Positions 53,766-64,000 of a DNA stretch of 64,000 bases are shown here, piece by piece (the stretch's first letter is position 1; every line of letters begins with the position of its first letter). The stretch is from Alopecurus myosuroides. Lineage: Eukaryota > Streptophyta > Magnoliopsida > Poales > Poaceae. Location of the stretch: positions 59,247,852 through 59,311,851 of the forward strand of contig CM054060.1 in the NCBI GenBank assembly GCA_028641055.1, in the 5' to 3' direction. A program made the position numbers and the translations under genes. Below the pieces are notes generated by a model. The model did not search any database and had not been told where the DNA came from. It worked only from the letters and a program-made list of their open reading frames with translations.

Positions 53766-55049
53766 CATTAGTGATACTAAGAGGGCCTAGAGCATGTATC
53801 TCTCTATCGTCTAGAGGAGTCAAGTACTAGTATTGAACGATCACAGTTCCATTACACTTTCTAAATTATACATAGACATCACCGTTATGATCCCCAGTTA
53901 CGGCAAGATGGTTGATGACATCCAAAGTATAACTTTAGATCGTGCGGTCACTAGATATTCTCATAGTACAGGAATTATAGTCAATGAAAACTTCCCATGT
54001 ACTTTTCTAAATACATTACAATTGTTTAGTATCTTTTAGCAAGATCATATACTTAAGTCAGTTCAGCAATATTGTTAGCCTAACAATAAAGTTTTATGTT
54101 TTGCTAGACTTTTATACAAGTCAATGATTAGGAAAATGTGATTATCTCATGATTTGGGTGGCCCGATCTTCTCAATAAGCAACTCGAATTTGGTGGATAG
54201 ATAACTAGTGACTCACTGAAAACTCTCCTGGACGAACCCTGGTGCCAATGCAACAGCTCTGAATCCCTATGGATATTCTCAAATATACACTCTTGCACAA
54301 TGTATCCACTTACTATGAAGTGGTACTGTATCGTCTTATTCCCAATGGAACAACATATATCATGCAATTTTGCAGGGGTAACAATACTTCAAGATGAATT
54401 CTTACACGCAAGTTCAATCTAGAGGTTCTAGGGTTTATTTTTAACATAGTCTAGCCTATTAAACTCGCAAATACAAGCTTATAAATATTGCTGGACGTCC
54501 AAGCTGCAGTTGAAGTCGTAAACAAACTAATCTCTAAGTTTTATAATTTGATAGGACTCTATTTGGAAACTAGCAGAAAACGACTCGCGAATTGTTTCGT
54601 TCACTGTGGTTTGTACGAGTCGAATAGGTACATGGGGACGAATCCATTGGAAATCTCTTTGAATTTCCTTTTCATAGTGTTCTTATTTGCTTTATTTGGA
54701 TTCTGTACGAAGATTCCATGAACGTTTAAAATTCGGGACTTCCGCCAGTCCGAACCGAAATATCATTTCCTTGATGGCACCAACTTGTCGTTTTCCACGG
54801 CAGAAACTTTGTTTTCCATGCCTCCCTCTCCTCCCTCAAGCACTTGTGGTGAAATATCTTCAATGTTTTCCACTTGTTTTCCAGCAGGTACTTGTTGTTT
54901 TGCTGCATTTCTTGAGGTCCTTCTCCACTAATGTTTGTGTTATCAATAAACTTGATCATACATAAATGTGTAGGCTTAGGTATTTTAACATTCTCATAAA
55001 CACAAACATGATAGTCAATTAAGAAGGAATTCATCTTATAATAACCATC
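53766..55049. other. Unclassified repeat remnants, no gene
   Basis: Short frames occur (such as 54726-55079 minus, 117 residues), but none has a domain I recognise. The wording resembles decayed retrotransposon DNA. It forms the target for both the solo LTR and the LARD. Confidence 0.4.
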
Positions 55050-58000
55050 TGTAACATCCCTGATTTTTGGAAAACTCAAAAATCACAAAAATTTGAAACT
55101 TTTTGTTTTCATGTTATGCAAGTCACCAAAAACCAAATGAGATGCAAGAAACAAAAGAAAACAATACATGTTCTAATGTTTTGGAAATGAAAATCCAATA
55201 TACCTCTATTCCATAAACCCTAAAGTCATTTCAAAATAAATATTTCTACATAAAGAAATTATTTCTTCTTAAGCAAACCCTTACACCCAACATGTTTTCA
55301 ACCCAATTATGATCTTGAAAATATTTTTGATATATAAAAACTAGAGAATTGTTATCTCTAATATTTTCTTCTTATCTCTAAAAAGGGTTTCACTATTATT
55401 GATAACCCCCAAATAGATATAAGTTGGATCCTTGTTTTCCAAGTGTTATGTCAATCAACAAAATAATATAGTGCTATAAAAATAAATTGTTTATGAAAAC
55501 AAGTAAGATACTTTGAGAAAACAATGTTTTCATTTGGGAAAACCTTTCTGCTTTTACTAAACCCCATTTCCAAATTTATTAAATATTTCTCTATGTTTGA
55601 AATATAACAAAAGGATACTAATTGTGGTTTCACTAATATGTTGAAAATATAAAATATGAAAGTTCCTAAAAGGGTCTTAGAAAACAATAGTTGAACCATA
55701 GAAAATATTTCTAAAAATTGTTTTAATCATATAAAAATTAATGTTTTCTATTAAGTGACTATCATTGTTTCTTCATATTTTAAAATCATAAAATATGAAA
55801 ACCATTAAAAATGATTTTGGAAAATTTCATTTGATCACATTGTTGTCTTTGATATTTTATTCAACCAATAATTTTCATTTATATAATTGATATTTTTAAA
55901 ATGGCATTAATATGCTATTAGTGAAATCATTTTTATTTCAAAATATAAAATAGCAAAACAAGTGTAAATGATTTTCAAAAATGATATTTGACTTATATAA
56001 TGTCTCTTTATTTTTATAAAACCCTTTCTCAAAATTAAATTTGATTTTCTATTAAAAATGCTATTAAGTCACTTTTAATGAATTATTCAAATTTCATAAT
56101 TCAAAAATGTAATATGTTCAAAAGTTTTCAAAAATGGTATTGTTAGAAAGTATTTCAAATATTATGAATTTAGAATTTTATTTCATGTTAATTGGATTTA
56201 TAAAACAGAAGATATAAAATAAATGAGAAAACAGAAATTAAAAAGAAAAAAGAAATCATTGATGACGTCATCAATGACGTCACTGTTTCTTCTTCCTCTA
56301 GTAACTGAAGAACACCGAAACCGTTGTTTTCAATTGCTTTGATTTCTCGCGATTAAAGCACCGAACTAATGGCTCGTTACCACCCCATAAATCCCCTGCA
56401 TTTCCTCTCCATTTACCCTCTCTTGCCCCCTCAAATCGTTTCCGAAATCGCCGTTAATCGCTCGCCGGAGTTCGTCCACCCGCCGCCGTCCTCCCTTGTT
56501 TTCCGACACGGTGAGCAAGCTCCAGAGCCCAATACCCCCTCCTTTCAATTCCTCTTATCCTGGCGCCCCTCATAGGACCTTCCATCGATTTGTTCCATGC
56601 AGAAACGGCGCTCACCGGAGAGAACCCGAGACGGCCGACGCGGAGCTTCACCACGGCGTCGCACAGAGCCCCTGAGAGTGTGTCGTGGTCACCACCAACT
56701 CCACCGTGCCGAGCCGCGCGTCCCTGTCATCATCCATAGCCTGGAGGACCACCGGAGGAGCTACCCCGTCATTTTCCGAGCAACCGCGCCGCCGTAGCTC
56801 CATCTCCGGCCAATTCTCCGGCCACCCGAGGTAACCCTAGCCCTGATCTATCTGTGGTCGTTAGATCTAGATCTAGGGGCCCTGTTTAAATCATTTAATC
56901 GAACCGGTATCAGCCAATAGGAAACGACCACGTCAGCGCAACCTTATCCGCAGGAAAATTCGATTTTCTCCCGGAATAAAATTAAATGGCAATTTTGCAG
57001 AAAAGCCCCTGTAACTTGCAACCATCATAACTTTTTAACCACTTAGCCAAATTTAGCAATCTTGGACTTTTTGAAAAGCCCTTGACATCTAGAAACTTTT
57101 GGCACTGGCCAAATTCAAATTTTACAAACTTAAATTTGTTCAAATTCAAATATGCTTGTTTGATGAAATTTGGCATAATTCAAATTCTACAAATCCAAAA
57201 ATTGTAAATAAAATATATTTGGAAACCTTAGGATGTGTACTTTCATATCCTCTGTCCCAAAATAATATTTGAACAAATTAAAAATTGAATTTAGAATTTA
57301 GTTTTCTATTTGAGTATTTTTGACATAGATTAATTTCTATAAATATTTTCAATATAGTTCCTCTTGCAAAATTGTTCCATTTGATAACCTTGGACAAGAA
57401 ACAACCTTGCCCAACCATTTTGGACATCCTTGGACCATGACCATGTATTTTAGCCAAAAATCCATCATAGTAGTCCATCTAGTTATTATGTCTTAGATTT
57501 TGCTTCTATTTCTTTCTACCATTGTTTGTTGTGGCCATTTTTGGATCCAATACCAAGTCCCTAAAATTACCAAGTAGTGAACCTGAAACACTAGCACCTT
57601 AGTATTCTATTTACTTCTCCATTCTCCCATTCTTGCTTCAAGAATTCACCAAGTCAGCAAAATGGAGATCAAGACTCAAGCACAAGAATGAAACTTCAAT
57701 ATCAACTTGGTGGCAACATGAAGAGCTACAAGGAAGATCAATGAAGAAGTTTTGAAGAAAATACTTGGACTCCGCACCTAGAAGAAACTCAAGAAAGTAC
57801 AAGTGTGAAGAGATCCAGAAGAAAACATCTCCCCCTCTCTTCCTATCCTTCTTCTTATTTTCTTTCCAATTTGACTTAGTGGTATTTGTGCCCATACCAT
57901 ACCCAAACCAATTAGTGAATTAAAGCCCTGAAGAATTTATCAAGACCAAGAGAAGCACCACACCAAGGAAGGAAAGAACTTAGATGGCATGATGATGATC

Positions 58001-59854
58001 TTCAAGAAGGCAATCACATGAGGACTAGAAGCAATCCACCCAAGTTGAAGAGTAACAAGTTATTTTTATCCAACCATTGACCCAAATGGAAAACCCGAGA
58101 CTTAGTAATATTTTACCTTTGATGATGAAGTTAGTAGACCTACCCTAACCACAATGGAAAATACTAACATAGTCACTCAAATATTTTTGAAGGTGAATAT
58201 GACCAAGTGTTTGCATGTATTACTTTAGTTGAAGAAGTAATATGTTTATTCTAAGTGAACTCTTGGAACTTCCTCGACAAGTATGGTTATAATAAAGTTA
58301 GTTTTCTACAAAATCAACCTAGCCCATCTCAAGTAAACCCTTGGAAATTAATTAACATATGAAACCAAGAAAGAATGAATCTTTCAAAAACTCAAACCTT
58401 GACCTTGTCCTAGCCAACTTGGTTACATCCCTTTTTCCATGGTTGTTGCTTTGTATGTTTCTTCACTTGTATGATGGTTTGGTAGAATGTTTGTTTATTT
58501 AGTTTTGTGTTTTCAATGAATAGATTGTACGGAGAGCAACGATCTTTTGTGAAGAGAGTGTGATTCTTCACCAACTTCAACAAGGCAAGTAACACACCAT
58601 CAACTACCCATTATTTTCTATATGCATTAGTTGATTTTGAGTAGCATGCATGATAGGAAATTTTACTAAGTTATATTATGCTATGCTATTATCCTAGCAA
58701 TGTGTAGCCATCTCTTTTACCCTTGTTATTTTGATAGCCTTAGAACTTATTTAGGGTCTTTGCAATGTTACAAATTGTTTTACTAGATGTTGAGGAAAAA
58801 TTCTAAGTATAGCTAATGAATGAACCACCTGGGTGGAAGTGGTAAGACTGGTTTATGTTGAGTGTTGCCTCAGGGCCCTTGTCAAAGGGTTATTCCACTT
58901 GAGGTTGTCACTTGCGGATGGCCACCCAGGAACAAAGAGATTACTATGTCCCTCTAAGTTTAGTAGCTTCCCGTGCAGCCTTTAGTCATATGGGCTCTGT
59001 CTTGATCAACTAAGTTGAATGAACTCACTAGGCTTACCAGCAGATGTAGCATAATTATAGGTGGCACGGGTAAGCCAAACGGTGGTGGAATTTCTTCTGA
59101 AAGATCTCGTCTCAATCTTCTCCTTTCCTTAATGCACTCAGGGTGTATAGGATGTTTGGGCTGATTTGAGTCTGAAGGTGAAAGTGCACAAGCTCTGCAG
59201 ACTCAACAAACTAAGATCTTAGCCGTGTCCCCGGTTATGGACAACTATGAGCAACTGGACAAGGATTGACAGAAGAATCTCATCATCAATTTCAATAAGT
59301 AAATTTTGACCAAGTGAACAGTATTGTGGTGCTTGGATCTTAATCCAATGTTGCCACCCTTTGAAAAGAAAAGTTGTTTTACAAAAGAGATAGGAGAAAA
59401 CTGGCTTAATGCAAAACTTAGACAAAACTCCACTTAGCCAAATAAGCATGTAGTATTAGTCTTTGCCATTTATATCCACCATAGTGTTACTTGCCAATAC
59501 ATTAAATTGTATTGACTCCCTTGTGGCTGCATATTCCATATTGCAGATGTTTCTGAAGACGAGTGGGGATTTCGTTTAGGATCTCGAGACTATCGCCAAC
59601 ATGTTTTGCCTGTGGCACATGAAGAAGATGGGCTCAATGTTGTACTATGTTTTCCGATGTATTTCTTTGTTTTCTGTTAGTCTTCTAAGACTATGCAAGT
59701 TGTAATCCTATTTTGTAAAGACTGGATCATGCGATGTAATAGAATTTGATGCATTTGCATGATATTTCATTTTGTACTGTGGTGCTAGCAATTGATCCAG
59801 GGACTAGCACAATAACACAGGTATTCCATCTTTATTAAAAGTTGGGATGCTACA
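55050..59854 (+). repeat. 5' LTR of the LARD (4.8 kb)
   Basis: The ends TGTAACATCCC and GGGATGCTACA are imperfect inverted repeats. The LTR contains a TATA-like ATATAAAATA (56211-56220), a pair of TGACG motifs (56263, 56275) and a GC-rich leader-like stretch (56370-56850). A 68-codon frame at 56369-56575 recurs in the other LTR, but its differences there (Y/F, N/S, R/C) are all replacement changes, so it shows no sign of selection as a protein. Confidence 0.9.
56263..56282 (+). promoter_or_regulatory. Twin TGACG motif resembling an as-1 element
   Basis: Two TGACGTCA words start exactly 12 bp apart, which is the spacing of the two TGACG boxes in the known plant as-1 element bound by TGA-class bZIP factors. 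The first lies in a 14-bp palindrome, TGATGACGTCATCA. It is conserved in the second LTR at 62876-62895. Confidence 0.5.
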
Positions 59855-59857
59855 AAA

Positions 59858-59870
59858 TGGTATCAGAGCA
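59858..59870 (+). other. Primer-binding site, initiator tRNA-Met type
   Basis: TGGTATCAGAGCA lies three bases after the LTR end, the standard primer site of many plant retrotransposons. Confidence 0.92.
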
Positions 59871-61644
59871 TTGTGTTGCCTGTAGAATTCGAGACCCTTA
59901 GGTTTGGAAGCCATTTTTGATCATGTTATTATCTCCTTAGAGTATTTTGGATCCTAGCGGCATAGTGAGATGAAGCGGCCCGGACAACTTTACGTGTCCA
60001 CGGACACGAGACCGTTCCCTGATTGGCTAGCGGGTGCCAGTATCTCTCACTATAGTGAATATCCAAATTTGCAACAAGTTGTTAATAACCCATTGATCAC
60101 CCTAGGATTGAAAACTTTCTATGTTCAAACTTTCTAGAAACAAAACAATCATCTTAATCTTTCTCATATCCTCTCATCTACTATTCACCTTCAAAATTTT
60201 CTAGATGACCTACTTCTTGAATACCATCAAGGCAAGATTGTTGATGACCATACCAAGAAGTGCAAGGAGTATTCTCACCACATGAAGACCTACACTCAAG
60301 ATTATTGAAGAACTTGAAGAAAATCATAGACTTCACAACAATCAAGAATAGCTAAGACATGGAGAGAAGATATAGATGAGACCACCAATCTAGTTACTTG
60401 GTTAGAACAACGTTAACGTGTTAGTGTATTGATCATACTAATGAGTGTGGTATGACAATACTAGATGTTTTCCTAAAACTATGTTGTTTGGTGTGATGGA
60501 TGTGTTGCTATATGTTTGTTATGTGTTGTTTGTAAGATGAGTTTCCTTGATCTGCTATTTTGGATAAGAACCTTCCTTAGCTATCTTTCTAAATCTCTAC
60601 TCATCCCTACTAGACCAAACCCAACACCATACTCATTCACCAACCATAGTGAGAACCATGTGGAATCATACAACCTTTACCCTATTGAAACACAAGCCAT
60701 CCTATTTGAGGAATGCTAGTATCAAATTGCTTTCTTCTGTGTGAAGGAACAATCACATCCATGATCAATGCCAACTACATCATAAGGAGCACCAAGAAAA
60801 TCAACAAGTGAAGAAAGACAAGTGAACCCCAAGCTGCATGAGCTATGAAGATTTCAGAGCCAACTATACCAAGAGAAGAAATAATGAAGAAACACAACTA
60901 TCCAGTTTGTGTTACATAAGAGTTCTACGCAACCCACTAGTTGAGAAATGATAGTTTAGCTCAAGTTTGTCTTACAGATTGGAAACTTTCTGTTAGACAA
61001 GTGAGGTGACCTAGTGTTATTAAACAAGATTCATCAATCCAAGTACAAGGTAATGATTGAGTGCAACATGGATTGGCCCCCATGGAGACTACTCACATTA
61101 TTCACTCTTGCTATGAGGAATGTTAAATCTGAGTGACATACCTATTAGAGAGACGTCGATGAGAAACCTGAACCATAGAATGGTATAATACAATAATGAC
61201 CCTATGTTAGTGTTACTAAAAACGTACTATTTTCGGTGAGGATCAAGCCAACCTTGGAGGTATCAACCAAATGGAAGATTTTTGCCTGCCATGAGAGTTT
61301 CGTTAGAAATATCATGGTGTTTGCCTTGAAGGATGACAATAACAAGATGGAAGATTGCCAAGGACATCAAAAGACCAAGTTGAGAGTGAACCAAAAGACT
61401 TTTGATTAACCCAAAGAGTGACCCCTCAGTGTCAAAGGTAGTTCAAAATACCTATGTTGGTTTATAGCTCTATCATGAAGGAAATTTCTACTCAAGCCAA
61501 CCTCAAATCAATCTATACTCCAATCTAATGAAAATAGACTACCCACCAAAGCTTCTTTTAAGGGTGGTAGCCCATCCAGTTGTTTTGGAATCCAGTTACC
61601 CAAATCTATCTTTCTTTCTATCCTTCCCAAATCTCGGGACGAGA
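59871..61644 (+). other. Non-coding internal domain of the LARD
   Basis: It is AT-rich with no frame above about 70 residues and no retroviral protein motif. It may hold packaging or dimerisation signals, but none is identifiable by eye. Confidence 0.8.
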
Positions 61645-61663
61645 TTTCTTTTAAGGGTGGTAG
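61645..61663 (+). other. Polypurine tract of the LARD
   Basis: TTTCTTTTAAGGGTGGTAG stands two bases before the second LTR. A near-identical copy (18 of 19 bases) lies 93 bp upstream at 61552-61570. Confidence 0.8.
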
Positions 61664-61665
61664 TC

Positions 61666-64000
61666 TCTAACATCCCTGATTTTTGGAAAACTCAAAAATC
61701 ACAAAAATTTGAAACTTTTTGTTTTCATGTTATGCAAGTCACCAAAAACCAAATGAGATGCAAGAAACAAAAGAAAACAATACATGTTCTAATGTTTTGG
61801 AAATGAAAATCCAATATACCTCTATTCCATAAACCCTAAAGTCATTTCAAAATAAATATTTCTACATAAAGAAATTATTTCTTCTTAAGCAAACCCTTAG
61901 ACCCAACATGTTTTCAACCCAATTATGATCTTGAAAATATTTTTGATATATAAAAACTAGAGAATTGTTATCTCTAATATTTTCTTCTTATCTCTAAAAA
62001 GGGTTTCACTATTATTGATAACCCCCAAATAGATATAAGTTGGATCCTTGTTTTCCAAGTGTTATGTCAATCAACAAAATAATATAGTGCTATAAAAATA
62101 AATTGTTTATGAAAACAAGTAAGATACTTTGAGAAAATAATGTTTTCATTTGGGAAAACCTTTCTGCTTTTACTAAACCCCATATCCAAATTTATTAAAT
62201 ATTTCTCTATGTTTGAAATATAACAAAAGGATACTAATTGTGGTTTCACTAATATGTTGAAAATATACAATATGAAAGTTCCTAAAAGGGTCTTAGAAAA
62301 CAATAGTTGAACCATAGAAAATATTTCTAAAAATTGTTTTAATCATATAAAAATTAATGTTTTCTATTAAGTGACTATCATTGTTTCTTCATATTTTAAA
62401 ATCATAAAATATGAAAACCATTAAAAATGATTTTGGAAAATTTCATTTGATCACATTGTTGTCTTTGATATTTTATTCAACCAATAATTTTCATTTATAT
62501 AATTGATATTTTTAAAATGGCATTAATATGCTATTAGTGAAATCATTTTTATTTCAAAATATAAAATAGCAAAACAAGTGTAAATGATTTTCAAAAATGA
62601 TATTTGACTTATATAATGTCTCTTTATTTTTATAAAACCCTTTCTCAAAATTAAATTTGATTTTCTATTAAAATGCTATTAAGTCACTTTTAATGAATTA
62701 TTCAAATTTCATAATTCAAAAATGTAATATGTTCAAAAGTTTTCAAAAATGGTATTGTTAGAAAGTATTTCAAATATTATGAATTTAGAATTTTATTTCA
62801 TGTTAATTGGATTTATAAAACAGAAGATATAAAATAAATGAGAAAACAGAAATTAAAAAGAAAAAAAATCATTGATGACGTCATCAATGACGTCACTGTT
62901 TCTTCTTCCTCTAGTAACTGAAGAACACCGAAACCGCTGTTTTCAATTGCTTTGATTTCTCGCGATTAAAGCACCGAACTAATGGCTCGTTTCCACCCCA
63001 TAAATCCCCTGCATTTCCTCTCCATTTACCCTCTCTTGCCCCCTCAAATCGTTTCCGAAATCGCCGTTAGTCGCTCGCCGGAGTTCGTCCACCCGCCGCC
63101 GTCCTCCCTTGTTTTCCGACACGGTGAGCAAGCTCCAGAGCCCAATACCCCCTCCTTTCAATTCCTCTTATCCTGGTGCCCCTCATAGGACCTTCCATCG
63201 ATTTGTTCCTTGCAGAAATGGCGCTCACCGGAGAGAACCCGAGACGGCCGACGCGGAGCTTCACCACGACGTCGCACGGAGCCCCTGAGAGTGTGTCGTG
63301 GTCACCACCAACTCCACCGTGCCGAGCCGCGCGTCCCTGTCATCATCCATAGCCTGGAGGACCACCGGAGGAGCTACCCCGTCATTTTCCGAGCAACCGC
63401 GCCGCCGTAGCTCCATCTCCGGCCACTTCTCCGGCCACCCGAGGTAACCCTAGCCCCGATCTATCCGTGGCCGTTAGATCTAGATCTAGGGGCCCTGTTT
63501 AAATCATTTAATCGAACCGGTATCAGCCAATAAGAAACGTCCACGTCAGCGCAACCTTATCCGCAGGAAAATTCGATTTTCTCCCGGAATAAAATTAAAT
63601 GGCAATTTTGCAGAAAAGCCCCTGTAACTTGCAACCATCCTAACTTTTTAACCACTTAGCCAAATTTAGCAATCTTGGACTTTTTGAAAATCCCTTGACA
63701 TCTAGAAACTTTTGTCACTCGCCAAATTCAAATTTGACAAACTTAAATATGTTCAAATTTAAATATGCTTGTTTGATGAAATTTGGCATAATTCAAATTC
63801 TACAAATCCAAAAATTGTAAATAAAATATATTTGGAAACCTTAGGATGTGTACTTTCATATCCTCTGTCCCAAAATAATATTTGAACAAATTAAAATTTG
63901 AATTTAGAATTTAGTTGTCTATTTGAGTATTTTTGACATAGATTAATTTCTATAAATATTTTCAATATAGTTCCTCTTGCAAAATTGTTCCATTTGATAA
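61666..64000 (+). repeat. 3' LTR of the LARD, cut by the window edge
   Basis: It aligns with 55050-57387 with a few small indels and about 30 substitutions. It starts TCTAACATCCC rather than TGTAACATCCC, so the terminal TG is mutated. The as-1-like pair is conserved at 62876-62895. Confidence 0.93.

Larger units (their letters stand above)
55050..64000 (+). mobile_element. LARD-type gypsy derivative, continues past the window
   Basis: The left LTR is 4805 bp (55050-59854), the internal domain 1811 bp (59855-61665), and the second LTR starts at 61666 and runs off the right edge. A tRNA-Met primer site follows the first LTR and a polypurine tract precedes the second. No gag or pol motif exists in the internal domain, where the longest frame is about 67 residues. 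Very long LTRs around a non-coding domain fit the LARD class known from Triticeae. It depends on another element for proteins. Over the 2.3 kb of LTR that can be compared I count about 30 substitutions. With a commonly used grass rate (1.3e-8 per site per year) that is roughly half a million years. Confidence 0.9.

Noticed and set aside
56369..56575. 68-residue frame present in both LARD LTRs, with minus-strand partners
   Set aside because: Its differences between the LTRs are all replacements, and it lies in a leader-like part of the LTR. It is kept only as a note.
1..64000. tRNA, rRNA, CRISPR array, bacterial operons
   Set aside because: Nothing in the sequence supports these. The TGGTATCAGAGCA and TGGCGCCGTTGCC words are retrotransposon primer sites, not tRNA genes.

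Overview
This is plant nuclear DNA from a grass, most likely a cool-season cereal or a relative (Pooideae). The evidence is the set of repeat families: an Athila-like gypsy element of the type common in Triticeae, a LARD-type element with very long LTRs, several CACTA transposons with subterminal repeat arrays, Stowaway and Tourist MITEs, and L1-type LINEs. The species cannot be fixed from the sequence. I find no convincing host protein-coding gene, tRNA, rRNA or CRISPR array. Almost everything that can be identified is a transposable element, a relic of one, or duplicated non-coding DNA.

Layout. 1-63 is the tip of a gypsy LTR sitting in a decayed copia pol gene (64-1646) that ends in a short LTR (1647-1835). 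2407-4445 is a truncated CACTA element. 5988-18229 is a complete-ended gypsy element on the minus strand with 1.4 kb LTRs, a perfect 5-bp target duplication (TTACG), a tRNA-Asp-type primer site, a gag with one nonsense codon and a 371-residue second ORF. A 3.9 kb CACTA element (9328-13199, target duplication GAT) is nested inside it. 18815-19440 is a 5'-truncated LINE with a perfect 17-bp target duplication.

20-36 kb is non-coding DNA with duplicated blocks, CACTA fragments (24286 and 28150-29529), MITEs, a degenerate tandem repeat and a 1.37 kb non-LTR element with a 9-bp duplication. Two sets of local duplications stand out: 21.4-22.3 kb with 29.75-30.44 kb, and 30.9-35.2 kb with 39.4-51.4 kb. 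The second set is interrupted by later insertions whose empty sites can be read in the other copy.

41157-48044 is the best-preserved coding unit, a full LINE with two uninterrupted ORFs (918 and 1227 residues). ORF1 ends and ORF2 begins within one ATGA. It encodes zinc knuckles, an apurinic-type endonuclease, a reverse transcriptase and a C-terminal zinc finger, so it is a candidate for recent or current activity. 51-54 kb holds a tandem duplication, an LTR-like segment and a solo LTR (52996-53760, target duplication GTTCA). From 55050 to the window end is a LARD-type gypsy derivative with a 4.8 kb LTR, a tRNA-Met primer site, a 1.8 kb internal domain without coding capacity, and the start of the second LTR.

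The nesting gives a relative history. The gypsy element predates its CACTA insertion. The 31/39-51 kb duplication predates the LINE and several MITEs. The LARD LTRs (about 30 substitutions by eye over 2.3 kb) are much younger than the Athila-like LTRs (about 20 in the first 270 bp).
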